NCBI GenBank assembly: GCA_037957365.1
Contig: JARHVA010008362.1
Span: 190,001 to 254,000, forward strand
Direction: 5' to 3'
DNA: 64,000 bases
Source of the DNA: Torreya grandis
Lineage: Eukaryota; Streptophyta; Pinopsida; Cupressales; Taxaceae
A program made the translations under genes and the position numbers. The notes below the pieces were generated by a model that had not been told where the DNA came from, did no database searches, and was given only the letters and a program-made list of their open reading frames with translations. Below, piece after piece: positions 28,264 to 41,641 of the stretch. Each line of letters starts with the position of its first letter. Position 1 is the stretch's first letter.

Positions 28264-28520
28264 AAAATGGCATGTCTAATGGGACATAGCCCCCAAAAAT
28301 TGATAAAATATCTCTTAAAATCAACCTAATAACCATATTCATGCAAGATCTTCGAGTGTGGGTGCAAATGGAGTAAAAAAATTTGAGCCAAAACCCATTT
28401 TTCTAGATGTCATGTTTTTAACTCTATGTAGTTGTGATATTGTCCTCTGGACTCATGATTTTGTCTTAGTAGAGATATTATATCTTAAACTATTTTTAGA
28501 TTAACATTTATCTCTATTTT

Positions 28521-28670
28521 TAGGTCTAGTGGTGGTATTACAATCTTGTAAGTCACTAGTAGTGATATTACAATCTTGCTACTCTTTAGTAGTGATATTG
28601 CAATCTCACTACTCTTTAGTAGTGATATTACAATCCCACTACTCCTTAGTAGTGATATTACAATCTTGTG
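28521..28670 (+). repeat. 30-bp tandem repeat, five units
   Basis: Units at 28521, 28551, 28581, 28611 and 28641, core TAGTAGTGATATTACAATC. A 10-residue repeat in one reading frame is a by-product. It occupies the same post-LTR position where the first family-1 element has the ACCGATGTCAGT palindrome array. Confidence 0.9.
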
Positions 28671-28760
28671 AATTTGAAATTCATGATACTACAATTCTTA
28701 TATTTTTTTAATATCGATAATGTTGATCTAAATCATGGTATTGTAGCTAAATTACTAGCA

Positions 28761-28990
28761 GTTAGCTTAGATTGTTAGGATTAAGTGATAATATCGTAAC
28801 TCCCTAAGTTATGGCTTTACCCTACTAATAGAAATATTTTTAATTTGAGTCATAGTATTGTAGAAAATTTGATAATGGTTAGATTATATCATTAGGGTTA
28901 AGTGACAATACCTCAACTCCCTAAGTTGTGGCTTTACCCTATTAGTAGTGATATTATCTATTAGAGTAATAATATTGCATTTTTACCAAC
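28761..28990 (+). repeat. Two-unit repeat of about 117 bp
   Basis: 28761-28876 and about 28877-28990 share GGTTAAGTGACAATA-like and CTCCCTAAGTTGTGGC-like blocks in the same order. The second unit re-enters the TAGTAGTGATATTA motif, so the short and long repeats are related. Confidence 0.7.
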
Positions 28991-31238
28991 TAAATTATGA
29001 ACTACGATATTGTTGTAACCATTCATGATTTTGCAGAGTCAAGGTATTGGAATGTGGAGTTATGGGATTGAATTGTGTGAACCCAAAAACTCAATTTTCA
29101 AAGTTGTTTGTTTCATTTTAAAAAGTACTTCAAAGCTAGACAAAATTATGACTTTTTCCTTGTAGGACCAACTTGCCAATTTGCCAAATCATGCTTTTAG
29201 ACCTATTTTGAATGTTTAAAATGGATTAAGAAATTTCCTTTTGGTGATTAAGGAAACACTTAGATGCTTATTTGAATGTTTTTGTGCATGTTTTTTAAAA
29301 TTTATGCAACTTAAATCCAAGGGGCTAAAATAACATCATCAAACCTTTCATTTGGTGCTTTGAAATTGAACACACTTCAAAGTTTTTGCAAGTTGTTATC
29401 ATTATTTGTTTAGTTTAGACTTATTTGAAAAAATAGGGAGTTTTTTGTGTATGCTCTCCCCCATCCCTTATATGGAACTTGTGAGATCAAAAACATCAAA
29501 TTCATTGCAAAGTGCCTTAGTTCAAAGGCATAAAATAGATGTTGTGAAGGCTCTCTCCAAGACCCGCATGGCTTAGTTGATCTAAAAATAACCATAAAGC
29601 TCTTTTACTTAGTTTTTTCTTTCATTTAATCTTGTCTTGTAAGGGGGATTTTATCACCTCCCATAAGTTCTTTAGGGAACCTTTGACCCAAGGTTTCATC
29701 TCTCAGCATTATCTTCAACCCCTCTCCATGGGGGGGGGTATATAAATTAGGATCACCCCACTAAGATTGATGGTTTGAGTGGTTAAACCATCTCTTATAG
29801 TTGGGTCTAAGCTCAATATGTTTGATAATATTGGACATCACACTACACTGAGTGAGTGATGGATGTAGTGGTTGTAAAAATTGAAAGACCTTCAAAAAAC
29901 AAGCCAAGTGCCATAGACCCAAATGATGTGTTGCTTATCTTGCATTTTGATGTGAAAGTCTTGTGCATCTGATCCATCTAGAAAGATAAAAAACTAATTA
30001 GTTTAGTCAACCCTACTTTTCCACACCCTTGATAGGATTTAAGGAAATTTACTTAATTATATTTTTTCATTTTCTTGCTTGGTGTCTTGAGATTAAACTA
30101 AATGTGTTTATTTATATCCACATCCAAACCAAGTTTGTTTATATACCATTATCTTGTTAAGGAGGTGTTATGCTGGAAATTTTAAACCATACTTGTTCCT
30201 TTAAATTTTTTCTAAACATGTTTATGTGCATGTGTCATTTGATTTGAAGAGGGCAGTGTTATGCTGCCCAAATCAGATATCAAGTTTGTGCCTTTGAGTT
30301 TTTGTAACATAACATTGATCACATCATTAGATCACCTTACAACATTATGTTACTCATTTTTTTTCAAATTTTTTTTACCTTCTATAAAAAACAATTGTTT
30401 CAAACCATGTTACAAATTACATTTGGATCTTATTCATGTGTCGTCATACTATCCAATCTTGTCAAGCTTATTTGGTCAAATCCTAGTTTTCAAAATTGAG
30501 TTTTTAATTAACCTTGTCAAGTTTGGATTCAAACATTGATTAATTTTTGTTTAGGCCTCAAAACACGAGGTTTATACACAAATGTTTCTCTTTTGGGTTA
30601 CATAACTTCATTTAATTGATTACCCAAATTTGAAGACTATTGATTGTTTATTTATTCAAAAAGCCTTGTCCTTATCATTATTTATGCCTTTATTTAGGAG
30701 AACAAGACATTTCTCCAAAGGCATTTTTCCTTATGCATTATGCCAGTTGATCATGTTTATGTTTTATTCCATGTGTCGAGTCTATGATAAAGTTGTTTCT
30801 AAATTTGTTAGATTAAATTAAATCCTATCATGTCTTTGTTTCAAGTGTAGCTTTTGACACCATTTGGCCAAAAGTCCTAGCACATCCTATTTGAGCCTAG
30901 ACTTTGACTCCACATTTGGACAAAATACCTTGTGACTCTTTTCCATTTCCTAGTTTATACCTTGTTTGGAACATTTTGACGTAAACCTTTGACATGCTAA
31001 TTTTTATTAAGATGTTTGACCTTTTATGTGTATTAAATTTGACGTTAGACATTTGGCATTAGACTATTTTATGCCATATATTAGCATAAACCATTTTAGA
31101 GTTACAACTCTAATTTCAAACCATTGTTTTTAGAGATATATCTCTACCCTTTTGACCAAGTTAGACCAAGTTTACCATTTATCCTTTGGACAAAGTTTTT
31201 GAGAGTTTAAAAAAATATAATCCTTTTATTTTAGAGAT
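28991..31238. other. Leader of second family-1 element
   Basis: Non-coding and colinear with 12031-14150 of the complete copy. Only chance frames are present. Confidence 0.5.
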
Positions 31239-31960
31239 TTAATCATTTATGTGGATATATTTAGCTACGCTTATGGTGGAGTCACATAAAATCCAATTTA
31301 TAATAGAATGGTTGTACAAAAAATGACTAGAAACCCCTATAGAGATAGATTTTCTAAAGAGTTTTATTATTCTCCCTACAATACTCCATATGGGGAACAT
31401 AGTCAAAATCCACAAAATCCAAATCAAGTTACTGACTAGGATGATATAGTTTATGAGGAGGACTTGGATACTTTAGCTTATGTGATCAATAAGGCTCCAC
31501 CATTTCATACCATTTATATTTTATGACCATGTCCAAGGAATACCATTTCCATACTAGGACCTCATTCTTTGGCTTGTGTTAGCAACCAAGCTCCATGAAG
31601 CCCTATCCTTATCCTTCTAGGACCTTATCCTTTAGATTATGTGAGAAACCAAGACAATTCCCCTTCATCATTATAAGGCCTAGTCCTTTGGCTTTTGTGA
31701 ACAATCAAGCTCCACACTACCATGTTGTTACCATTTCAAGACTTCATCCTTTGGCTTGTTCAAGTAACCAAGATCCATAATGCCAAATTGAATCCAAACC
31801 TCAACCAATCCATTCCTATCTAATCTAATCATTACCTATCCAACCAAGCCAATCAATCCTCAACTAAGACAATCATTTAAAGACCAAGCTGCATTCAAAA
31901 CTAGTATTTTCCAACTCATTAGAAATCAAGGCCAAGAGAACCAATGAATCCAATATATTT
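31239..31960 (+). pseudogene. Partial orphan ORF of second family-1 element
   Basis: Matches the N-terminal and 21-residue-repeat parts of the frame at 14196 (acidic segment with DNxVYEE-type motif at about 31440-31480, then four PLACVSN-type units at 31556-31790), with stops and frame changes. The downstream Ser-rich and KVLGDNQSQ parts are missing because the element is cut off near 32050. Confidence 0.5.
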
Positions 31961-32859
31961 TTGTTGAACCAACCATCTATGATAAGTAAATTTGTGATGA
32001 ATCACCTTTCAATCTTATAGATATTATCGATCAATCTCACTTTAAATATATTTATATGCATCATTAAGGTTTAAATTATAATCTTATGTCCCATTAGGTG
32101 GCCAATAAAAAATTAAAAAAATAAATAAAAAATAAATCTTAAAAAATAGTTAATGATTTATTTTATAAAAAATAAAAAATGTATATGCACTGTATTATAA
32201 TCTAAAACACATTTTTTATTAATATAAATGACCCAAATTCAATATATTTTTAGGATAAAGTGGAAGTATATGTGACCTCTTTATGCCAAAAATTGAGACA
32301 TAGTAATATGCTTTGACACTTAAGCAGAAACAACTATAGAGAGGTTGATTAAGAAAGAGATGGAGAAGGAGAATAAAGTAAATAAGGGTCAACAAAAATT
32401 AATTTATACCTTGATACCTCAATTGGATGAAAAAATAAGACTTTATAAGTAACTAGGTTCAAAAACCCCTTTTGAAAACTAAACCAACCAACAGAGCAAA
32501 TTGTTAAAACCACAATGCCAAAAGTTGATTGGGAGATAGAGGTTTTATAAGTACCTATAACTAAATAATCAAAAATTGGATCCTCCATCTCATCATCAAA
32601 ATAAAATTTATCCTCTAATCTAAAGGAAACCTAGATTCCCTCATGCCTAAAAAATTTGTAACTTGCTATTGGATGAGGAGGCTAGGCTCTTCAATTTGAG
32701 TTTCAATTTACTTCTCATTTAAATTTGTGACATTATATTAACTATCGTATTTGTGCCCTTTTTAGCCTCAGTAGGTTTTACCTTGTAACTTGGTTTGATA
32801 TAAAACATTTATGTAGTTGGTGTGTTAGCTACATAATTAAGCTTGTTTAATGCAATCAA

Positions 32860-34020
32860 CTTTGTTTCTCTATCTCTAACAATATGGCATAATTCATAAA
32901 AATATTTGAATTTATTGTAAATAATAGACTCATGTAAGGGAGAAAGTAAAATTTTATTGAATATGACTTGAATTTATTTTTCCACCATTATATTTATGAT
33001 TTTTTCTAGCATTGTCTTATATCTCAAGACAATCATTAATTAGTTCATTGGTTCCTTTTTTTATCTTGATAATTTGTGCATATGACATGTTTTTAGTAAT
33101 TTTGATTGAAAAATGTGATAAAAATTGATCTAATTGGGGATTAAATGCTCTTATTGATTGTATTGGTACATCATAAAACCATATCAAAGCATATTACTTT
33201 AATCTTGTTGGAAATAATTTAGTCAAAATTTTGTCATTACAAGCATAATCAATGGATTCCACATAAAAGGATCAAATATGTTTCTTAGGATTACCCTTAC
33301 CATCATAAAGTGTGAATTTGGGTGAAACAAAACCAGTTGGCAAAGGGTATAAAAATATCTCATGTGCAAGATGGTTATGAAATACATCTTATGAATTGAT
33401 ATCATGGGGTGATTTAGTATAATTTTTCTCAATGTTAGTGACATTAACTTCTAAAAGTTTTAAAATGTGTACTAGATCTTGCACATTTTTACCACTAAGG
33501 TTTGAAGTTTAAGAAGCCATCAAATGAAAACACTTGTGTTGAAATACACATTAAAATTTGTAGTTAAGTTGATGTGTTAATGGTTCTCATGGAAATGTAG
33601 AAATAGATTATTGTTTTTGGGAACAATGGTTTAAGCACATAACCCATGCCCCCATTAGATGTAGTATGCAATATTTTTCTCAAGGGAGGAGAAAGAGGAA
33701 TGTGAGGATATCTTATAGCTCTAATAACATGATCAATATATGCACATGGTTTTGTATAAATGTTTTTACCTATTTTAGTGTCTAATATAGTATGGAGGAT
33801 CTTATGAATATATTTAAAATTTACATGAAGACACTTAAAAAATTAATGCAATATCCTTAAATTTTTTTTGGTCTACTTATTCATTTTCATTATCCTCATG
33901 TGTTTCATTATACTCATGATCATGTATGTCTTATATAAGATTTGTTTTTAGTATGTGTCTCATTATAATTATTTTCACTCATTATTAGGATAATTTGACA
34001 TCATATTACCTTGAGACATT
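32860..34020 (-). pseudogene. Gag remnant of a gypsy-like element
   Basis: The minus strand reads a start-like MSQGN segment near 34015, then, near 33330-33100, PKFTLYDGKGNPKKHI and a following tract of the type SIDYACNDKILTKLFP with the aromatic spacing of plant retrotransposon gag (Retrotrans_gag family), and further on QLDQFLSHFSIKITKN. Stops and shifts interrupt it. No protease or polymerase follows to the left, where the truncated family-1 element ends. The giant LTR element cuts it off on the right. The gag assignment rests on recognised motif order. Confidence 0.65.
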
Positions 34021-34731
34021 TTATACAACCCAAGGGGTATCTAAAGATATTAAATAGAAACACCACATAATATAGGACTAAGAATAGGTTTCATGAAAAA
34101 AATATAACAAATCTAAATAAAAATAACAAGTAAATACCTTAAGAGGCTGAAAACCCTAGAAAAAAATAGGATTTTCATGGAAATATGTCATGGTCAGGTT
34201 CAACAATTTTTTAATTTTTTTTTAATTAATGGTTGGGAGGAATAGGATATTCAAGAGTGAAATAAACTATTACTAAAAGTAGGGTAATTAAATATTTTGG
34301 TTTATGATATTCAATTTTAGATTCAAATTATGAAATTTACTAAATATAGAAGGTACAATGTCAAAAATTATTTTGATTTTACAATCATGAAGAAGAAACA
34401 ATACTTAGCCTATCTAATTATGTGAAAAATTATTTGAGATGTGGAAGTATGGAAACAGGTTGTTAGATGTTCAAGAAAAAGCATCATATTCTAAAAAATA
34501 TATTTTTAGATACTAAGACACTTATGTCAATCTATGGACACTTGCATCGATTCTACTATTCAAATCTTGATGTAACTATCCTATACAAAATGTTCATTGT
34601 ATCAATATGTGACCACCTAGATATTTTTGGGTTTTCTAGTACCTTTCATCTAATGTTTTTGGATCTTATATGTAGGATGTGTATCATTATTTATATCTTG
34701 AACCCTATATCTCCACCTTAGGTTAAGTTAC

Positions 34732-37700
34732 TGTTATCACCAAATCTTGCACCCTATAAGAGGTTGTTGAAGCATCTTCCATATTTTGCTAACATTAGAA
34801 TACTTATAGGTATGTGGTGTACCTATAGGTAGAAGTAGACCTATAGGTCTAAGGGCTACGTCCCTGAATGTATCTTAAAATGTTTATCACCTATTAACTA
34901 TTTTTTTGTGGGGTAAAGAGTTAGAAGTTACTTTAATTTAATATAATCTAAGGGGGTGATACACTGAGATGATTTCTAAAAGACCATCATACTTCTATCA
35001 TAATGAAACAAGACATACAAACTAGCTTGTAAGTCTTAGAAGGTTCTAACATCAATGTTTCAATATAGAGGTGATATGTATGAATAAACACAAAGAAAAT
35101 GGACTAAAGCAAAGATTTCACACTCCAATAATATTTATACACTTGAAAGGAGCATAAAACACTTGACTACACTCTATATGACATGTTAGAATAGGAACAC
35201 TTGGATAAACATGAAAGGATAAGGAAAGTAAGGATAAAAGATTATCACTAACTTTACCATACATCATTTGCACACTTATAAAAATGTTAATGATATCAAA
35301 AAAAATATATATTTATTTTTATAAGGATAAATACAATTTCATTCTATCAGGGCTTCACCATACATGGTGTGGTATTAACTTACAAAAGCCAAAATGGCTA
35401 ATACTTATATAATTTGAGAGAGAGGAGAAAAGAATGAAGTCCAAGAGTCAATAAGAGATGTTTCATGATAATAAATGTAGTTAAACAAGTAGGATAATTA
35501 ATTTTTGGATAGACCATGCAAGGTATGATAGGAAAAATGGCCCTTAAATACATGAAACTCCTTAAGTGTGGCATAGGACTCCTCATTGTTTGCTCAAAAA
35601 ATTGCCTTCATCATTTGACCCTTTTGTAACGTCCAAAAAATGAATAAGGATAGAATTTATGATTTAAATAAGGGAAAGGGGTTGCATACATGATCTAACA
35701 TACACTGGTTTCATCTCTAATTATTAGGATTTTTTTGGAGATGAGTTATCACTGCTTGTAGTCCAAGTAACTCTTCTTTCACTCACTTATCACACTTGGC
35801 CTCAAAGTTGGCCTCATTTTTCCATGAAAATAAATAAAAACGTGTTAATTAAAAATTTAAATACCTTAAATATACTTATATTTATTAGGTAGACCTTAAA
35901 AGGCCTCCCACATAGAATTTTCACTCTCACTAGCTTCCTCACTATGGTAGTTTTAACTGGCTGAAGTGAGATCACTTGAAGAAGCACTTAGGATTTTTTT
36001 TGAAGCATTAACTAATAATGGTGGGTTATATTAACTCCAAAAATTTATTAAAAATCTAATTTACATTCTTGAAACACTCTTTTACCTACACAACACCAAA
36101 AATAATCAATAAAACCTCATTTCCCCCCTTTCCATATAAGTAAGGAATAACTCAGTAGGATGGGAGGAAGATATAGAGAGTCCTATAATATATTTAACCA
36201 TATCCCAAGACATTATGTGCCATTTTTATGTCCCATTATCCTTAATTTTCCCAATCAATTCTTTACCCAAGGTTTTGGAGGGGTTTAGACCATTTTCACC
36301 CTTAGCCTTTGTTCATAAAGATGTGACATTGAAAAGATGAACCAATTTTTAAAAATACTTTCTCAGGACCCTCTTCAACTTTTCCAATCTCCTTTATCTC
36401 CCATGTAAAGTATCCAAGTGGGTGTAAGCATTAAAAGTTTCCTATTAAAGATATTATCTTCATTCCCTATAGGCATAATGTGATTTGAGCCAAGAAATGG
36501 ATTTTTTGTGATATCCTTTTCATATCAATAGCTCAAACACATCTTATAATCCTCTATGAAAATGTACCAAAGTTTTAGAATTATCACCTAAGGCTAGAAG
36601 TGGAAACATACCCCTCTAGGGAAATAGGCCTAGTCTAGACCATGTAGGTTTATTTACACCCTTTGTAGGTTTGAACAAATTGACCTATTTCTAACCCCTA
36701 GACAACTTTATCATGTTGTCACAGGTGTGATAAAAATTTATAAACCCTTATTCAAGGTTAAATCAACTCTTATCTCTCCTTATCATCCCCATTTTTTAAA
36801 ATGTGCTAGTTTACATCCTAGGGGAGTACCCTCTATCTCAAACAAAATAAAAGGTACTTCTCCTCTTGTCTCATCAAAATTAAACATGTGTTTGGCTTAT
36901 CCAAGTTGTGGAAATGATTTAAAAAAAAATTAAACTCTTTATCACATGATTAGTCCCCTCAAATGCTTTAAGACCTAAAATAGACTCATGGAGGAGGTTG
37001 ACTATGTGTAGGGTCTTATCTGTGGACTTTTTATGAATGTTTGAAGAATTTATACATCTCTATTTCCATGATATGATGATGACATGGAATTATCAATCAC
37101 TTTGGATTAATTTAAAACATGTTTATCATTATACCCTCATAAAACCTTGAATTTATCCTCCTTTCACTTTGACTGATATGGATTGTAAGTTGATTAACTA
37201 TATTTTGCCTCAAAGCACCATACCTATGGTTTATTTACATGGTTTAATCTTGAAATAAATTCCCATAGTTATATTTAGAGTTTCATAAGGTATTTATATA
37301 TTGATTTTAACTAATTCCTCTCATGTTTGGGCTATGCCAACATCAAGAGCACCATCCTTTAGCTCACTATCAACTTTAGTCACCTATAGTTGACTATGTT
37401 AGAACAAGCAGGGTCATGTAAGCTATATATAACTTGAAATAATTGTTACATGGTACTTTGATACATTTTTAAGTCTTTCATAAACTTCTCATGGCATATT
37501 TTTCATGATTATAGTCTTAGTGTCACTAAGGTCTACTTCATGGATTTGTGAGTCACCTATAGTTAGGTTGTAGGTGACTTTCTGAGTAGTGACACACCTA
37601 TAAGTGTGATCAAGGATAAAAAATTATATTCCAACCTCTATTGATGCCATTTAAAGCATTGATGTGATTTTTAACTATAGATAATTATTTTTCATACATA

Positions 37701-40016
37701 CACATGTTATTTCATTACAACTTTGGGTTGAAGGTCATTCGATAGTCAAATCCTATAGATATCACTACCAAAACTTCGTGAACAAATTTGTAGATTTAGG
37801 GCATTCAAATACTTCCTTCCTTTAGTCACACACACTCTTCCTTTTTAAATGTTATGATCATATGATATGGATATAATATGGATACCCTTGGAGTTATCAA
37901 AATTCAATATTAAATCATCATATGACATCTCCAAAAACACTGAGAGCTCTATTTTTGCATTTTAGGGAAACTTGTCCTTGAGTTCACATCCTCAAATTTG
38001 ATCATAGATATCAATACTACCAATCAGTCCAATGATTTAAATATATCTTCTATGGTCTCCTCAAAATATTATAACCTAAAGGAGGGTTTAAAAACATTTT
38101 TTAACATTTCCATATAACACATCTAACTCTATATTAGTACCACCCATAGGTGGACATTTTCATATGCAGGTAGTGAGAATGAGCAAGTTTGTAGTATGTA
38201 TGGTATATAAGATTAAATGAGGTTTGGAACCTCTCAAATAATCCAAATGTATCCTTACAAACTTGAAGGGTTTAATATAAGTCTTAATACTCCCAACTCA
38301 ATGTTCTTAGACCCTTGCAGATATATTTTGACATTGTAACCAGGTAGTGAGAGTGAATATGGACTATATGAATGGAAAATGGGTCTGAGACTAGTTTCCC
38401 AACCTTCATTTCTGTAATAATGAATGATTAAAACTTTTACATGACTCAAATCAGTTTCAAAACCCACTTCAACATGATGTCATTCTATAGGCACTTGTAG
38501 ATGCTCATTTAATGGGTAGACTTTGTATACATATGATATTGACTATCACTGTCATCTTCATGGCATTTGAGAGGTCTTAGTTGATTGATCATATTGTACG
38601 TATATTTTAAACACATTTTAAACTCTTTTTCATACCTCTATGAATGTTTAAACCTCAAGGCACTATGAGTGCAGTTGAGAAAAAGTAGCATACTGAATGT
38701 GTGGCACATGTGACTATGCATTTGATCAATGCATGAACTTTTAAGACCAAACATAGAAGGGAAGAGATTTTTATCACATAAAAAATTTATAACAACATAT
38801 CCCATTCACATTAAACTATTTTAGAGAACCAAACCATCTGTAAGTAGTGAAATTTGATTACAACTTCACATGGTGACACCTTCCTACAATTTGAGCTATT
38901 TGATCCATGAAATCATTTTTAGACATAAAACCAAGCATGGGAAAAATGAGAGGATGGATTAAAAATCATTTTTAAGTAATATTCAAAATTTTATTGTATG
39001 AACCTATCTAAATAGAGGTAAAAGCTACAGGGTATGGGAAATAATAGGTAAAAAAAGCATAGTCAACTTATTAAAGATGGTTTATAAATTATAAACCACC
39101 ATTATCTACACTATAAGAATGAAATTGAATATAACTAATCTTATTTTCACCCTCTAAATGAATTTTATCTAGAAGTTCTCCTAATAGCCATACCAACCAA
39201 AAACCTATTGACTAGTTTCATGTGCATGATGGAGCGATAGAAGATAAAAATGGTTTAATCTCAATTTTGGTAGTTAAAAAAATTTAAATCAAGGAAATGA
39301 GTTTTATTAATCTAAATAGACATCCCATAACCTTTTCCCACATGTTAATCTCTCTCATAGGCCATACAACCTTTGAAACTCCCCTTTTAACAGTTATTTT
39401 CTTGATTTTTACTTATCACCTACAATTTTTCAGTTATAAACTGACATGTCTAATATGGAATGACATATTGGACATTTAGGAGTAGTTTAAGACACTTTTT
39501 TTCTTGTAAAATTGTACCACTTGCATGTAATGCTCTAAAGTGACCTCTAGATGACATAAAATGACATAAAGACTAATTGAACCATAACCAATGCTAAACT
39601 GACATAAAATTTCATAAAATGAACTATAAAACACCTTATTACATTATAATATACCCATATATAAGTTCTTAACTATAGGGGTTGACCCATTTTGACTTGT
39701 GATCAAAATGGTCAACATTCTTGGTGATTTCCCAAGGGTGGTATGTTTTTTATGCCATCACCAATTGCCTAATCCTATCCATTGGGACATGGTGTCACCT
39801 ATACATAGTTTTGATGCATAATTTTCCTTTTAAAGCACACCAAACATAAAGGAAAGACACATAAAACAAGACACACTCAAAATAAACACACATGTGTTCA
39901 CTAGAACACTTATGAAACATAACACAACACAATTGAAACAAAACTCACACCTAACCTAATATTTACAAAACCACATTCTTGATGTGAAACATCTGATCAC
40001 ACCTCAACTAGGGTCA
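34732..40016 (-). repeat. 3' LTR of the giant element, about 5.3 kb
   Basis: On the minus strand it starts TGACCCTAGTTGAGG at 40016 and ends GGTGATAACA at 34732. The half at 34732-37343 is verified against the right LTR. 37344-40016 lacks a visible partner because the right copy is interrupted and then leaves the window. No gene is seen in it; short frames are chance. The length rests on the TG end plus the adjoining polypurine tract. Confidence 0.65.
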
Positions 40017-40023
40017 AAAATAG

Positions 40024-40033
40024 TCCCCCTTTC
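40024..40033 (-). other. Polypurine tract of the giant element
   Basis: Minus strand GAAAGGGGGA, seven bases before the TG that begins the 3' LTR. Confidence 0.55.
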
Positions 40034-40394
40034 ATCTTTGTCACTCTATGAAAGTAGCCTATCATGAGGAACATGCTCATCACCAATCACTTGCATGTGT
40101 ACCTAGTCAAGAAACCTACCACCTTTGAATCTTCTTAGGTCTGTAAATAAACTATTTGGGAACTTCATGAATGATATTTATTTCTCTCTTAAAACTTTGA
40201 TTTGGGTTTCAACTACTATTATCTCTATCATATCCATTAGATACTTAAAAAAAATGCAGATTGGAGTGTATGACAGCTATCTCAACTTCTCCACCTTCTT
40301 GGATAGAATGTGTTTGATGTTTGGGAGCATCAAAATCTTGTCCTTTATGTCCCAATGCCTCTAAATGTATCTTAACATTAGATAAATCTATTTA

Positions 40395-40900
40395 CTATCT
40401 TTGAAGTATAATAACTTTTGTTTTGACCTCATTATCCATGTTCATAATTCTTTGAGCGCCAATTTCATCAAGCTCTTTCATGGTTGCATGCTCTTGATCA
40501 ATAGATTGGCATTCACCTTCATGTTTTAGAGGAAAATTTACAACATGATCATTAGTCTCATTATTAATCTCAACATTATATATGCAATCTCTTGGATAAA
40601 ATGGAGACTTACCCAACATGTCAAACTCTTTGCATATGACAGTGAATGTTTGCCATAAGCCCTCTTTATTCACAACATGAAACTTTTATCCATGCTTGAT
40701 GAGGAAATAAACATCATGTTTGTTATAATCATTATCAAAAACATCAGATATGGACCTTTCATGAGGGGAAGAATCATTACAAATCTAATCAAATTATTGA
40801 CATATGGCATCAAACCTTTGCCATAAATCATCCTCCTCATCTTCATGAGTGTCATCATCAATATCATATTCATCAATAGTAGGGATAAAGCCATCATTAT
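40395..40900 (-). pseudogene. C-terminal acidic part of the giant element's polyprotein
   Basis: Two overlapping minus-strand frames (40395-40673 and the next frame up to 40900) read an acidic, Asp/Glu-rich protein with motifs such as GLWQTFTVIC and GQCQSIDQEH-like text. It continues from 44831-45116 across the Copia 1 insertion, whose target-site copies are at both joints. It follows the protease. No polymerase motif is visible, so it may be a lineage-specific tail. Confidence 0.45.
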
Positions 40901-41622
40901 TGTCAGGGGATCTGAAGCTCTACCAATTAGAGCACAATTGATTACTTTCTTATATGAAATTAAACACGAAATTATACCAGAATGATAAAGTAGCTAGAAA
41001 CTTGAGACAACAAAGAATTTGAGAGACAATACACACTCTTGTATTAAATACTACTAGAAGAAAATACAATAAGGAAGATGCCACTTCTTCCTCCACCTCA
41101 AAGGCTTGCCACACCTCAAGACCTTCTTCCCTCTCTCTCTTTTGCTCAACACAACTCTAAAGCCTAAGTTGCTATCCCTCCTTGAATGCTTCAGCTGATC
41201 TCCTTGACCTTACACCTGTAGATCTCCTTGACCTTGCTTGCTTCAATGCTTTTACTTGCCTTGGAATTCAATCACTATACATGCCTTATGGGTCTTTAAA
41301 TAGGATCCCATGCTTACAAAAATAGAACTCTAACTACTAAAATTAGACACACAGCCCGCGACTTAAATTAGCCCCTTAGCATGCAAACACTCGGTTCAAC
41401 TAACTGTTCGTGCAACAAACAGTTCTAGACCGCACAGGCGACTAACACCAGTCCCTGCTTGTCTGGTGCTACTGACATTGGCCGACTCCCTGCCGTCACC
41501 AGTCTCCTTCTCCACTGCATCTGATCGACGTCAGTCATACTGCTGACATCGGTGGCTCTAGTTCTTCAGCATCCTTTCTCTTGTCTACAAATAGTTGAAG
41601 CTTTTAGCTCCACACCTTAACA
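40901..41622 (-). repeat. 3' LTR of Copia element 1
   Basis: 722 bp, same ends as the right copy. A palindrome cluster of the ACCGACGTCGGT type is at about 41430-41560, more decayed than in the right copy. Confidence 0.93.
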
Positions 41623-41641
41623 ATCTCCCACTTGGAGATAA
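41623..41641 (-). other. Polypurine tract of Copia element 1
   Basis: Minus strand CTCCAAGTGGGAGAT, directly next to the LTR's TGTTAAGG. Identical sequence in Copia element 2. Confidence 0.8.

Larger units (their letters stand above)
27106..32050 (+). mobile_element. Second family-1 element, truncated at its 3' end
   Basis: A 5' LTR (27106-28263), a primer-site-like block, a tandem array, a leader and the start of the orphan ORF follow in the same order as in the complete copy, then similarity stops near 32050. No matching 3' LTR is in the window. It is more diverged from the 10.5-kb copy than that copy's two LTRs are from each other. Confidence 0.7.

Noticed and set aside
28521..28670. CRISPR-like array
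   Set aside because: Contiguous 30-bp tandem units with no unique spacers, in a eukaryotic retroelement leader.
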